From assembly GCA_900557355.1 (NCBI GenBank), contig USSR01000019.1, positions 1 to 22,593 of the forward strand: a stretch of DNA of 22,593 bases, read 5' to 3'. The notes beneath the pieces were generated by a model. It saw only the letters and a list, made by a program, of their open reading frames with translations. It ran no database searches and was not told where the DNA came from. Within the stretch, counting starts at the first letter, position 1. The number at the start of each line of letters is the position of its first letter. This document shows positions 7,120 to 15,569 of this stretch, in pieces. Position numbers and translations under genes: made by a program. Source of the DNA: an uncultured Bacteroides sp. (GTDB lineage Bacteria > Bacteroidota > Bacteroidia > Bacteroidales > Bacteroidaceae).

Positions 7120-9660
7120 CTAACGTTTCATAAACTTGCTCTTGTATACCTTACCATCAGCCGACTGTAATACTACAATATAGTAACCTGCGGTCAACCC
7201 TCTTACTGGTATGGAATATTCTTTTTTATCTCCGGACTCTTTTTGCTGTATCATCTGTTGCCCGGACAGATTATAGACAGAGATCATTTGGACAGCATTA
7301 GAAGTACGGATATTAAGAATATCGTCTACTGGTTGTTGACAGACAACTAACTCGTCTTTATCAGTCACTTCATCTTCAATACCGGTAGCTGGTCCCACAG
7401 AGAAAGAAAGATAACGAACTGGCGTAGGGTTCCCACTTGCATCAGGTTTAAACAAACCAACCGTATGATCCCCTACACCTACATTCAAAGGAATTTCCAT
7501 AACAAGATTAACTGCCTGCCCTGCTTCCACAAATACATTTTGATAGTGCACACTGGACGCATACTGATCATCATACTGAAAAATGGCCACTGTTAATGTC
7601 CCAGCATATACATTTCCATTGCCAGATAATGAAAGATCAGCCAACAGTTTTAGATTCTCCCCCACTTGAAGCTGCGTTTTCTCCAGACGGGGTTGACTGA
7701 CTTTTAAATCGGCAGCTCCATAGGCTTCCTTTATGGTTACCGGAGTTAACTCACCGATGGCATACGTAGCTCCTCCCCAATCCATGCAGGGACAAATATA
7801 ATAATCTCCGGCAGGAATATTGGTAGTCACGCCGTTCTCTGTAACAGCCAAATCTCCGGATACAGCCAATTCTCTATTCACCGTGCCCGGCTTTATTTCA
7901 ACCTGTACATCTCCGACTATCGCTACAAAGTTCTGTTCTTTATCAGCTTTAAAAAGTGCAACACCCACTAAACCATAATATTCATCCGATGCACTTTTAT
8001 TAGAAACCAACATTTTGAAATCTCCCTTGAGACCACTATACAAATTATGTACTAATTCCACATTTACTTCTATGTCTTCTCTATAACTAAGATTACCACT
8101 AAACGGAGTCAAAGTACATTTATTACCAGCCACAACAAGAATGAGTTGTGCTTCAGAACCTACGTAACCACGCACACGGCTCCATGTTGCTTCGCGCTCA
8201 TCTTTGGTAGCTGCATATACAGAATAAGTTCCATCAACAAAATCATTGGGTATTTTCAGATTAGAAAGAACAAGAGTATTATATCCTTCATACGTATTTA
8301 TCATCGTAGCCAAAGCAATCTGCCCTAATATTGACTGCTTACCATCTTTTTCTGCTATCACTGCCAATTTACTATTCTTGCATGCCATACTCATATTGAA
8401 TATCTTAGTAATCGTCAGTTTAAACACGTCTCCCTTATCAATTTCTTCTTTATTTACTTCCAACTCCGTCATATAAAAATGAGAAGTAAAGTTTGAAGAA
8501 GAAGTAGGTGGCTGTATCCCCAGATACATTCCTTGGCCTCTCGTAAATCCTCCTCCTAGATTACTTCCACCACCAATACCGGGAGAATCAGGATTCAAAG
8601 AAGAAACCTCAAAGTAGCCATTATTCATTCCACTCCATCCCCAATTGACATGAACCATATCCTGAGTATCATAACCATCAAAGACAAACGCATGTCCTCC
8701 ATCATCCGATGAGCCAAAATAGTAGATAGGACGTTTCTCGTTTATTTCTGATTTAATCAGATTCATCCATTCGGCAGAAGTAAAATATTGACGATATACC
8801 AATTCCAAATTACCATCATACCCAAAGTAGTCAATTAATGCTTGGCCTACCTGATATGAATAAGCTCCTGAACTATAAGGTGAATACTGCATATCAACCG
8901 CTACACCGCAGGCCGACATTAATTGAGCAACAGCGTCAGCCTGTTCGGCAGTATAAGTTCCAGAATATTGCGGAAGCATATTATTCCAGTCAAAAGTAGT
9001 ATTTCCATAATCAAAAGAACATTCAATTCCATTAGGAGCTTTATAAGAATGAGTACCTTTTCCTTTTACTGGGTATTCATGATATTTCAAAATCATAGCC
9101 ATTGCCGTAGCTACACATCCCGTCACACAGCGTTCTCCCTGATAAAGGGGACAGGTATTATTGTACGGTGCACTTTGATCCCAACATATACTTCCCAGCA
9201 AAGGAGATACAGATGCCGGAAAACTTGTTTTAGTAAGTAATTTAGGTTCAGTAACTGCTTTTTCGCCATTACCCAGTTCAGCATAGGCAGCATTATATAA
9301 TTCCAACCACCCAAGTATATTTACCGGTAAGTTTTCAGTTATGAAACTCCCATTATCCGAATAACCCAACACAGGTTTCATGCGGTCATCACCGGATACT
9401 ATGACATAGGCAGACTGCTCATAGTTATAAATATAAAAAGCTGTTCCTTCCACGCTACGGGTAGATACAGATTTTAGCAAATCATTGGAAACTGTCACCA
9501 ACTGAATATCACCAGCACTACGGGTTACATCCCCGGATGACTGCATAAAGAAAGAACGGGCAATAGAAAGAGCTTCTTCCGGAGAACGCTGGGCTGTCCA
9601 TGCTGTTAAGCTACACAGAAGAACCAAAAACAGGAGTAGTAATTTCTTCATAGGCATCAT
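7120..9660 (-). CDS. Large C10 family (streptopain-like) cysteine protease with beta-rich extension and sorting-like tail
   Basis: An 846-residue exported cysteine protease of the same family as the gene at 5031-6878. The signal peptide (KKLLLLFLVLLCSLTAWTA) is followed by a propeptide at about 24-155 with the fold signature AFYIYNYEQSAYVIVSGDD. The nucleophile is Cys182 (TGCVATAMAM), the catalytic histidine His323 (GGHAFVFDGY) and the WGWSG motif starts at 340. The loop GIGGGSNLGGGF follows. Residues about 390-770 form a long beta-rich region, probably immunoglobulin-like modules for substrate or surface binding. The last 70 residues (MISVYNLSGQQMIQQ ... LTAGYYIVVLQS ... KSKFMKR) again resemble a type A sorting tail. 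Two ATG codons at 9658-9660 and 9655-9657 and a third at 9649-9651 are possible starts. Own promoter and own terminator: apparently monocistronic. Confidence 0.93.
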   Translation of the reverse strand: MMPMKKLLLLFLVLLCSLTAWTAQRSPEEALSIARSFFMQSSGDVTRSAGDIQLVTVSNDLLKSVSTRSVEGTAFYIYNYEQSAYVIVSGDDRMKPVLGYSDNGSFITENLPVNILGWLELYNAAYAELGNGEKAVTEPKLLTKTSFPASVSPLLGSICWDQSAPYNNTCPLYQGERCVTGCVATAMAMILKYHEYPVKGKGTHSYKAPNGIECSFDYGNTTFDWNNMLPQYSGTYTAEQADAVAQLMSACGVAVDMQYSPYSSGAYSYQVGQALIDYFGYDGNLELVYRQYFTSAEWMNLIKSEINEKRPIYYFGSSDDGGHAFVFDGYDTQDMVHVNWGWSGMNNGYFEVSSLNPDSPGIGGGSNLGGGFTRGQGMYLGIQPPTSSSNFTSHFYMTELEVNKEEIDKGDVFKLTITKIFNMSMACKNSKLAVIAEKDGKQSILGQIALATMINTYEGYNTLVLSNLKIPNDFVDGTYSVYAATKDEREATWSRVRGYVGSEAQLILVVAGNKCTLTPFSGNLSYREDIEVNVELVHNLYSGLKGDFKMLVSNKSASDEYYGLVGVALFKADKEQNFVAIVGDVQVEIKPGTVNRELAVSGDLAVTENGVTTNIPAGDYYICPCMDWGGATYAIGELTPVTIKEAYGAADLKVSQPRLEKTQLQVGENLKLLADLSLSGNGNVYAGTLTVAIFQYDDQYASSVHYQNVFVEAGQAVNLVMEIPLNVGVGDHTVGLFKPDASGNPTPVRYLSFSVGPATGIEDEVTDKDELVVCQQPVDDILNIRTSNAVQMISVYNLSGQQMIQQKESGDKKEYSIPVRGLTAGYYIVVLQSADGKVYKSKFMKR

Positions 9661-9686
9661 TTATTAGAATAATTAAAAGAAAATTG

Positions 9687-9716
9687 CAAATTTACTGAAA
9701 TTCGATACACTGCAAA
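9687..9716 (-). promoter_or_regulatory. Predicted Bacteroides promoter of the 7120-9660 C10 protease (TTTG, 18 bases, TAAATTTG)
   Basis: On the minus strand TTTG (9713-9716) is followed after 18 bases by TAAATTTG (9687-9694). Both boxes fit the Bacteroides consensus (-33 TTTG, -7 TAnnTTTG). It is the best promoter match I found in the window and sits 27 bases before the ATG. The stretch ATTTCAGTAAATTTG is shared, bar one base, with the other C10 promoter. Confidence 0.75.
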
Positions 9717-9762
9717 TATTTTCATCTACTATTTTGTATATTAACAAAGACAAGAGTGTATT

Positions 9763-9802
9763 AAAAAAAGCACCCCAAAGGCGATATCGACATTTGGGGT
9801 GC
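9763..9802 (-). terminator. Rho-independent terminator of the SusC-A/SusD-A unit
   Basis: On the minus strand GCACCCCAAA (9793-9802) pairs perfectly with TTTGGGGTGC (9770-9779) around a 13-base loop and is followed by seven T (9763-9769). It lies 54 bases after the SusD-A stop codon and closes that operon before the C10 protease promoter. Confidence 0.9.
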
Positions 9803-9855
9803 ATATTTCTAATACTCAATAAGTAATTTTTATATTAATGCTTCTTACTTAATCA

Positions 9856-11499
9856 TTAATTCTGAACAGGTGTCGGCGGAATCGCTGCTTCATTATTATC
9901 TGCAGGAGTAATAGCTTTATTTACTGCAGTTTCACATTCAGGAATTGTATAGATCAAAAGTGGGGATTCAGCAGCAATATCTGCAAATGTACTACCTGCT
10001 GGGAAATTAGTGCCAATACGCTTAATTGGTTTCTTCAAACGCAAAACATCAAATAATGAGAACCCTTCGCCCCATAATTCAATACGACGTTGGAACCATA
10101 TCTCATCTATAAATTCGTCTAAATTAGTTGCATTGCAAATATACGTAGCATCACGATACCCCTTTACAAAAGCCTCCAATTTCTGTTTACCGGCAGCAAG
10201 ATTATCTCTACCAGTAGCTTCAGCCTCAATCAATAACATCTCCTCAACACGCATTAAAGGCCAGTCTTGTGCATTGTCAGAATTAGCTATCTGCCCTCCT
10301 TCAGGACCAAACTTAACATTTACATATGGAGAGAATATTGTTGAACCAAAAAGTCCATTTGCCCATCCGTAAGCATTCTGAGCTCCATACGCATTAACCA
10401 AAGCATCCGAATGAAGCTGATCATCCACCCACCATGCCTTACGAACATCAGACACTGATATCTCTGCCCATAATTTATTATTAATAGCCCTAAATGACAC
10501 ATCTGTAGCACTGGCTGCAGTAGTATATCCCATACCTGTAAGTGAACAAAGATGAGAAGCCCAATTTACAATACCAGTTTTCACGACTCCATCTTCTGAA
10601 GTAATCACAATCCCCCAAATCCAAGAGGCATCACTGGCATCATAAAATCTAGGAACACTAACTTCTTCCATAGAGTAAGGACGAGCACCTGCACATGCTT
10701 TAGCAGCATCTGAAGCAGCAGCAGCCCAATTACCCATTAATAAATTAGTACGCGCACGAAGTCCATAAGCAACTTCTGCCGTTATTTGTGCTTTATCCTT
10801 ACGAGTAACAGGATTTTCTGCCAAATAAGAAATTGCAGTATTCAAATCAGACATAATTTGAGTATAAACTTGCTCTACTGTTGCACGAGGATTGTTTAAT
10901 TTCTCATCATCTGTCATTGTATCCAGAACCAAAGGTACACCTTTTGCTGATTCATGACCAATATAAGTAAACTGATAAGTCTGGATCAGTTGTAAATAAT
11001 CGAATGCACGTGAAGCTAATGCCTGCCCAAAGTAATTCTTTACTTTAGCAGTACGTTTATCTTCAGGGAAAGCAGCCGACAATGTTGCAATACAGTCATT
11101 TGCTGTTTTCAGATGGTTATAGTAATTCTTCCAGATAAACTCATTAAAAACAGAAGTAGTTATACGGTCTCTGAACTTCTGCTGGGATATATATTTATTG
11201 TAACCAATAGCATCATTCTTGCAAGTCATATCCTGCCCTGCCTGATCGTAAATCATACATATAGCCGGGAAACCATAGTCAAAATGATAACCGGTAGAGT
11301 TAGGATTACCCAATGTTCCTAAAACATTCAATCCACTTTTTAAACCATTCAACTCAGACTCAATACGTTCCGGAATCATGGAGATAACTTCATCTTTTTG
11401 GTCTTGCGTCATGGTCGAGCCTTCAGGATACTTATCCAGATCACACGCAGCCATTACAAAAACAGATGAAAGTAACAATATACTCTTATTTATTTTCAT
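9856..11499 (-). CDS. SusD/RagB-type outer-membrane lipoprotein (SusD-A)
   Basis: A 547-residue SusD-family lid that would bind ligand on top of its SusC partner. The signal peptide ends in the lipobox VMAAC with Cys19; the acidic residues right after it (DLDKYPE) suit a surface lipoprotein. The SusD core is visible: helical repeats around AKVNYFGQALASRAFDYLQL at about 155-175, and the C-terminal RagB/SusD signature MRVEEMLLIEAEA near 420 with the terminal block DEIWFQRRIELWGEGFSLFDVLRLK near 470-490. It starts 22 bases after the SusC-A stop and is followed by a strong terminator. Because SusC-A lacks a start and a promoter, this gene too is probably not expressed in the present arrangement. 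The neighbouring proteases suggest peptide ligands, but the sequence alone does not show the ligand. Confidence 0.95.
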   Translation of the reverse strand: MKINKSILLLSSVFVMAACDLDKYPEGSTMTQDQKDEVISMIPERIESELNGLKSGLNVLGTLGNPNSTGYHFDYGFPAICMIYDQAGQDMTCKNDAIGYNKYISQQKFRDRITTSVFNEFIWKNYYNHLKTANDCIATLSAAFPEDKRTAKVKNYFGQALASRAFDYLQLIQTYQFTYIGHESAKGVPLVLDTMTDDEKLNNPRATVEQVYTQIMSDLNTAISYLAENPVTRKDKAQITAEVAYGLRARTNLLMGNWAAAASDAAKACAGARPYSMEEVSVPRFYDASDASWIWGIVITSEDGVVKTGIVNWASHLCSLTGMGYTTAASATDVSFRAINNKLWAEISVSDVRKAWWVDDQLHSDALVNAYGAQNAYGWANGLFGSTIFSPYVNVKFGPEGGQIANSDNAQDWPLMRVEEMLLIEAEATGRDNLAAGKQKLEAFVKGYRDATYICNATNLDEFIDEIWFQRRIELWGEGFSLFDVLRLKKPIKRIGTNFPAGSTFADIAAESPLLIYTIPECETAVNKAITPADNNEAAIPPTPVQN

Positions 11500-11521
11500 A
11501 TTTTCTTGCTTTTTAAAGGGG

Positions 11522-14500
11522 TTAGAAAGAAAGGGTTATACCACCAGAAATAGTTCGTATCGGAGAATACACATCAGCACTTGATGCTGTATAGCTCTGA
11601 CGAGGATCCAATCCTTTTCGTGCACTGAACAAAGCAACATTGTCAGCAGCCATATATATACGCATAGAACTGATTAACATTTTGCGGGTCCAGTTTTTAG
11701 GTAATGTATATCCTACCGTAATATTATTAATACTTAGATAATCCGAGCTTGTCAGGAAACGGTCTGACAAAGAATTGGCATACTGCGCAAATACGTTGAT
11801 CTGCGGAATATTACTTGTCTTATTTTCCGGAGTCCATGCATTCAGAATATCTTTATGCCAGTTCTGTCCAGGATCATCACCTGCATGCATCAAGGATACA
11901 TATCCATTATCATACACGCGACCACCTAATTGATAAGCCAATGAAATAGCAAAATCAAATCCATAAACATTCAAACGAGTACCAAATCCACCATATACTT
12001 TCGGAAGAATATCACCCGTTGCATGACGAGTTGCATCTGACCAATTCTGAGTCTTTTCCTGACCAGTAACATTACCGTTCGCATCTGTTATATCTTTATA
12101 GTAAAGAGCAACTCCCGTTTCCTCATCTACACCTGCATATTTACGCAAATAGAATTGATACATAGACTCCCCCTCCTGATAAATACGGCTACCATCAATC
12201 AATTCGCCATTCAAATCAGGATGCAGTTTCTGGATTTTATTCTTAAAATGAGTCAAGTTGAAGTTTACACTCCACGTAATATCATTAGTACGGATAATAT
12301 CACCATTCAAGTCAAGTTCAACACCACGATTAATCATAGAACCTACATTCATTGGAATTGCAGAATAGCCTACTGACGGATTAACTGGTTTGTTATACAA
12401 CATATCCGTAGTCTTACGGCTAAAATATTCGATCGTACCGTTCAAACGTTGGTCAAAGAATTCGAAATCAAAACCAGTATTGAAGCTATGAGACGTTTCC
12501 CAAGTGATATTCTTATTACCTTTATATGCAAGAGAAACAGAGAAATCATCATTACTATTAGATACAGAGTACTGATCTTGATAAGCATAATAATTACCAA
12601 TATTATCATTGCCTTGTACACCATAACTAGCCTTAAACTTCAACATGTCAATCCATGTTAAATCACTCATGAAAGCCTCCTTATTCAGCAACCAGCTGGC
12701 ACCTACAGACCAGAAATTTCCCCAACGGTGGTCAGGATGAAAGCGAGAAGAAGCATCACGACGATAAGAAGCACTTGCAAAATACTTACTATCATAATCA
12801 TATTGGGCACGTGCTAAGAAACCCTGAGTTGCATAATTAGTAGTTGCAGAATAAACAGCTGGAGTCTTGATTGCATTATTTATTTCTATAATTGTAGGAT
12901 TATACAATTTCTGCTTACTACCGGACAAATACTGAGATTTATAATTATAAGATTCAAATCCTGCTAACAAATCTATATTGTGTATCCCGAAATTATTCTT
13001 ATAGGTAAGCAAATACTGTTGGTTTACACTGAAAGTACGAGAGTGCTCCATAGAAACAAGACCGCCAACACTTTCTGAAGCATACTGGCCATAATACGGG
13101 TTAACCAACTCTGAATAACGAGTATTATCCAAATCCATACCCCAGTTTCCAGTAGCTTTCAAACCTGGCATAAACTCAATTTCAACGAATCCTTTCGCAC
13201 TAAGAATATCCATTAAGAATTCACGTTTATCCAACTGTAGTGAAGAAGCAGGGTTAGAATTGGACAAGAATGGACGATTCAAAGCCTCAGTCTTTCCATT
13301 CACCTGCCTGTTATACATACCATTACCATAGTCGTACATTGTATAACCACGGCTGTCCTGTTTAATGCTACCATCTGCATTACGAATATATAGAGGATAA
13401 ATAGGAGCTATATTATTAGTAATATAAAACAAGTTCATACTACTTCCTGTCTTTGTTTGTTCATCAGGATAACGGCTCTTTACATTGGCATATGAGAAAT
13501 TTGCACCTACTTTCAACCATTCTTGTACCTTATAGTCTGCTTTCAAACGAGTAGAGAGACGAGAATAACCAGAGCCCGGAATAATACCACTGTCATCCAG
13601 ATAACCTGCTGACATATAGTAGGTCATCTTATCACTTGAACCACTAATACTAACATTATATTCCTGACGCAAATTACTATTATCAAACAATTCTTTTTCC
13701 CAATCATCCGGTGTTACATAATAATCACCATAAACAGAACCAATTTTAGCATTAGGGTTAATTTTACCATCCATACCAATTACATTTTCTCCATTCGGCG
13801 TTGTATATATAGGATATCCCAGATAGTCACTGCCAAAAATCAAGGCATTAACTAGGTTATTACCAGAAATCATCACAGAACCATCTCCTGCATAATCAAC
13901 AATTTTATTGGGGTCACCACCTGCCCAGCCATTAAGCATTGCTTTATAATAGGTTTCAACATATTGATTAGCATTGGTCATAACGTCATAACTGGGAACC
14001 CCACGTCTATTTGTACCCCATTTTGCATCAACGTTAACAACAGCTTTTCCGGAAGCCCCCTTTTTAGTAGTTACCAAAATAACACCGTTCGCACCACGTG
14101 CACCATACAAAGCATTAGAAGCTGCATCTTTCAAAACTGTCATACTCTCAATATCCTGAGAGTTAATAGCAGAAATATCTCCATCATAAGGTACACCGTC
14201 TACTACATATAATGGATTATTACTGGCAGAAATCGAACCGATACCACGAATACGTACAGTAGACCCGGTACCCGGTTGGCCATTTCCGCTGGTTGTTTGT
14301 ACACCAGCCACCTGACCTGAAAGTGCATTAGTTATATTAGAGACCTGACGCTCTGCCAACTTATCTGCTTTGATAGTTGAAGCAGAACCTGTAAATGCAG
14401 ACTTCTTCGCGGTACCATAAGCAACCACCATTACTTCGTCAAGCATCTCAGCATCAGACTTCATAATAACCTTCACAGTAGGTTTAATACCCACTTCTTG

Positions 14501-14530
14501 TGCTTGCATTCCAATGTACGAAATCTGCAA
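11522..14530 (-). CDS. 5'-truncated SusC/RagA TonB-dependent transporter body (SusC-A), apparently a silent cassette
   Basis: Plug and barrel of a SusC-family transporter, about 1,000 residues. From the left end of the protein it has KTLQISYIGM, the TonB-box-like MLDEVMVVAYG, the plug motifs LSGQVAGVQ, VRIRGIGSISASNNPLYVVDGVP and DAASNALYGARGANGVILVTTKKG, then a long beta-barrel ending in GGITLSF. A complete SusC begins with a signal peptide and a carboxypeptidase-D-like domain, often 90-100 residues; both are absent. The frame can only be extended ten codons beyond the TTG at 14528-14530 to TAG at 14555-14557, and those codons (LYCSPAKT) hold no start. No TAnnTTTG box faces the gene in the 360 bases upstream. 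The rest is intact with no frameshift, which argues for storage rather than decay. The break falls exactly where SusC-B reaches the window edge. Confidence 0.9.
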   Translation of the reverse strand: MQISYIGMQAQEVGIKPTVKVIMKSDAEMLDEVMVVAYGTAKKSAFTGSASTIKADKLAERQVSNITNALSGQVAGVQTTSGNGQPGTGSTVRIRGIGSISASNNPLYVVDGVPYDGDISAINSQDIESMTVLKDAASNALYGARGANGVILVTTKKGASGKAVVNVDAKWGTNRRGVPSYDVMTNANQYVETYYKAMLNGWAGGDPNKIVDYAGDGSVMISGNNLVNALIFGSDYLGYPIYTTPNGENVIGMDGKINPNAKIGSVYGDYYVTPDDWEKELFDNSNLRQEYNVSISGSSDKMTYYMSAGYLDDSGIIPGSGYSRLSTRLKADYKVQEWLKVGANFSYANVKSRYPDEQTKTGSSMNLFYITNNIAPIYPLYIRNADGSIKQDSRGYTMYDYGNGMYNRQVNGKTEALNRPFLSNSNPASSLQLDKREFLMDILSAKGFVEIEFMPGLKATGNWGMDLDNTRYSELVNPYYGQYASESVGGLVSMEHSRTFSVNQQYLLTYKNNFGIHNIDLLAGFESYNYKSQYLSGSKQKLYNPTIIEINNAIKTPAVYSATTNYATQGFLARAQYDYDSKYFASASYRRDASSRFHPDHRWGNFWSVGASWLLNKEAFMSDLTWIDMLKFKASYGVQGNDNIGNYYAYQDQYSVSNSNDDFSVSLAYKGNKNITWETSHSFNTGFDFEFFDQRLNGTIEYFSRKTTDMLYNKPVNPSVGYSAIPMNVGSMINRGVELDLNGDIIRTNDITWSVNFNLTHFKNKIQKLHPDLNGELIDGSRIYQEGESMYQFYLRKYAGVDEETGVALYYKDITDANGNVTGQEKTQNWSDATRHATGDILPKVYGGFGTRLNVYGFDFAISLAYQLGGRVYDNGYVSLMHAGDDPGQNWHKDILNAWTPENKTSNIPQINVFAQYANSLSDRFLTSSDYLSINNITVGYTLPKNWTRKMLISSMRIYMAADNVALFSARKGLDPRQSYTASSADVYSPIRTISGGITLSF

Positions 14531-14541
14531 AGTCTTCGCAG
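14525..14541. other. Candidate recombination site at the broken 5' end of SusC-A
   Basis: The plus strand reads CTGCAAAG T CTTCGCAG, two 8-base arms inverted around one base with a single mismatch. It lies at the point where SusC homology begins. The last 12 bases of the window repeat its first 12 (22582-22593), and the adjoining 21 bases are also conserved between the two SusC genes (30 of 33 overall). I infer that it is a crossover site for cassette exchange; the conserved amino acids KTLQ(I/V)SYIGM could also explain part of the identity. Confidence 0.5.
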
Positions 14542-14557
14542 GACTACAATATAGCTA

Positions 14558-14917
14558 TTGATCTAATTATAAGCGATTTACTAAAACAAAAAGAACCCAT
14601 AAATCGAATATTTGTATATACTATTGTATTGATTATAAGACATATATATTAATATAATTATCATAATGATCTACCGTATATATCCTAATAATAAATCTAA
14701 CTTACTAATTATTAAGCATATAAATAGAAATATAGTTGTAGTTTGCATTATTAATTTACAACTAAAAGTCTTTTAGATAGCATATTGTTGGAAAATAATT
14801 ATCTATATAGCTGTAATCCAAAACAAAAACGGGAAGCATATCATTTAGAATATGCCTCCCGCTTTATGTGTAAGTTATTTACTATAAAGTCCACTATTTC
14901 TATCAGAACCTACTAAA
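14558..14917. other. 360-bp AT-rich non-coding gap upstream of SusC-A
   Basis: No reading frame, RNA gene or promoter box toward SusC-A is visible. It holds a 7-bp inverted repeat (CGATTTA at 14574-14580, TAAATCG at 14600-14606) and the terminator at 14821-14861. Intact operons of this kind would carry the SusC start, signal peptide and N-terminal domain here. Confidence 0.7.
14821..14861 (-). terminator. Rho-independent terminator after the M6 protease/small exported protein genes
   Basis: Minus-strand arms CGGGAGGCATAT (14850-14861) and ATATGCTTCCCG (14830-14841) form a 12-bp stem with one G-U pair and an 8-base loop, followed by TTTTTGTTT. It lies 57 bases beyond the 14918 stop codon and should stop transcription before it enters the silent SusC-A. 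Confidence 0.88.
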
Positions 14918-15562
14918 TCACAGAGAAGAAATATATTGAATTACCTGGATAATACCCTCGTTATCATTCTTCAACTTATTTTTTTTCTGAAAGCTCATGA
15001 TTTCTTTCTTTCGTTCAGGGAATATTTTTATAACTTCTTTTATTCTCCTAAAACGCTCACGTTTTCCATTTATTTCTATGGTGTATATAGTATATGGTTC
15101 CACTTTATAATTTTCTGGTAATTTCAACTGATACATTTCTCCACCCGTATTAAGAGAGGAAATATTATCAATAGCCGTTGTAGAAGAACTACCATAACCA
15201 ATATTTTGAGCACCAATACTCAAACGACAGCGATAGGATGCATACAAAGGGTACTTTCCTGACAATAAAACTTCTTCAAAACTATTCCCTGAAGGAATAA
15301 AACTCCTCTTCCCGAAATTGATAGTATCAATTTGGTCAATAGGATGAAGAGCCATTTTCTTACCGTCAGAACCAGTATAGATCATTTCTTCAGTTGCCTT
15401 ATTATAATTCAACTCTACTTTGTTAACTTTCTTATTTTTATAAACAATCTGCCCTTCTTGATATTCGGGAAAAACAAAATGTTTACCATTTTGCCCCCAT
15501 GCCAAAGTAGTGCTTACAAAACAACAGCACAATACAATTATCTTATTAGAAATAGACGTCAT
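14918..15562 (-). CDS. Small exported protein of unknown function, coupled to the M6 metalloprotease
   Basis: A 214-residue protein with a signal peptide (NKIIVLCCCFVSTTLAWGQ, cleavage probably after Gln24) and no lipobox, so periplasmic or secreted. I do not recognise the family. Visible features: GQIVYKNKKVNKVELNYNKATEEMIYTGSDGKKMALHPIDQIDTINFGKRSFIP at about 38-91, a pattern of short beta-strands, followed by a middle part with KYPLYASYRCRL and IGYGSSS, and a strongly basic C-terminal segment (about 165-200, KRERFRRIKEVIKIFPERKKE). It starts 7 bases after the M6 protease stop and ends the operon at the terminator at 14821-14861. The context suggests a partner, chaperone or inhibitor of the protease, as with the lipoprotein paired with the C10 gene; this is inference only. 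Confidence 0.8.
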   Translation of the reverse strand: MTSISNKIIVLCCCFVSTTLAWGQNGKHFVFPEYQEGQIVYKNKKVNKVELNYNKATEEMIYTGSDGKKMALHPIDQIDTINFGKRSFIPSGNSFEEVLLSGKYPLYASYRCRLSIGAQNIGYGSSSTTAIDNISSLNTGGEMYQLKLPENYKVEPYTIYTIEINGKRERFRRIKEVIKIFPERKKEIMSFQKKNKLKNDNEGIIQVIQYISSL

Positions 15563-15569
15563 ACTATTA

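Noticed and set aside
14528..14530. TTG at 14530 as a true start codon of SusC-A
   Set aside because: It is internal to the conserved KTLQISYIGM segment and would give a SusC without signal peptide, which could not reach the outer membrane.
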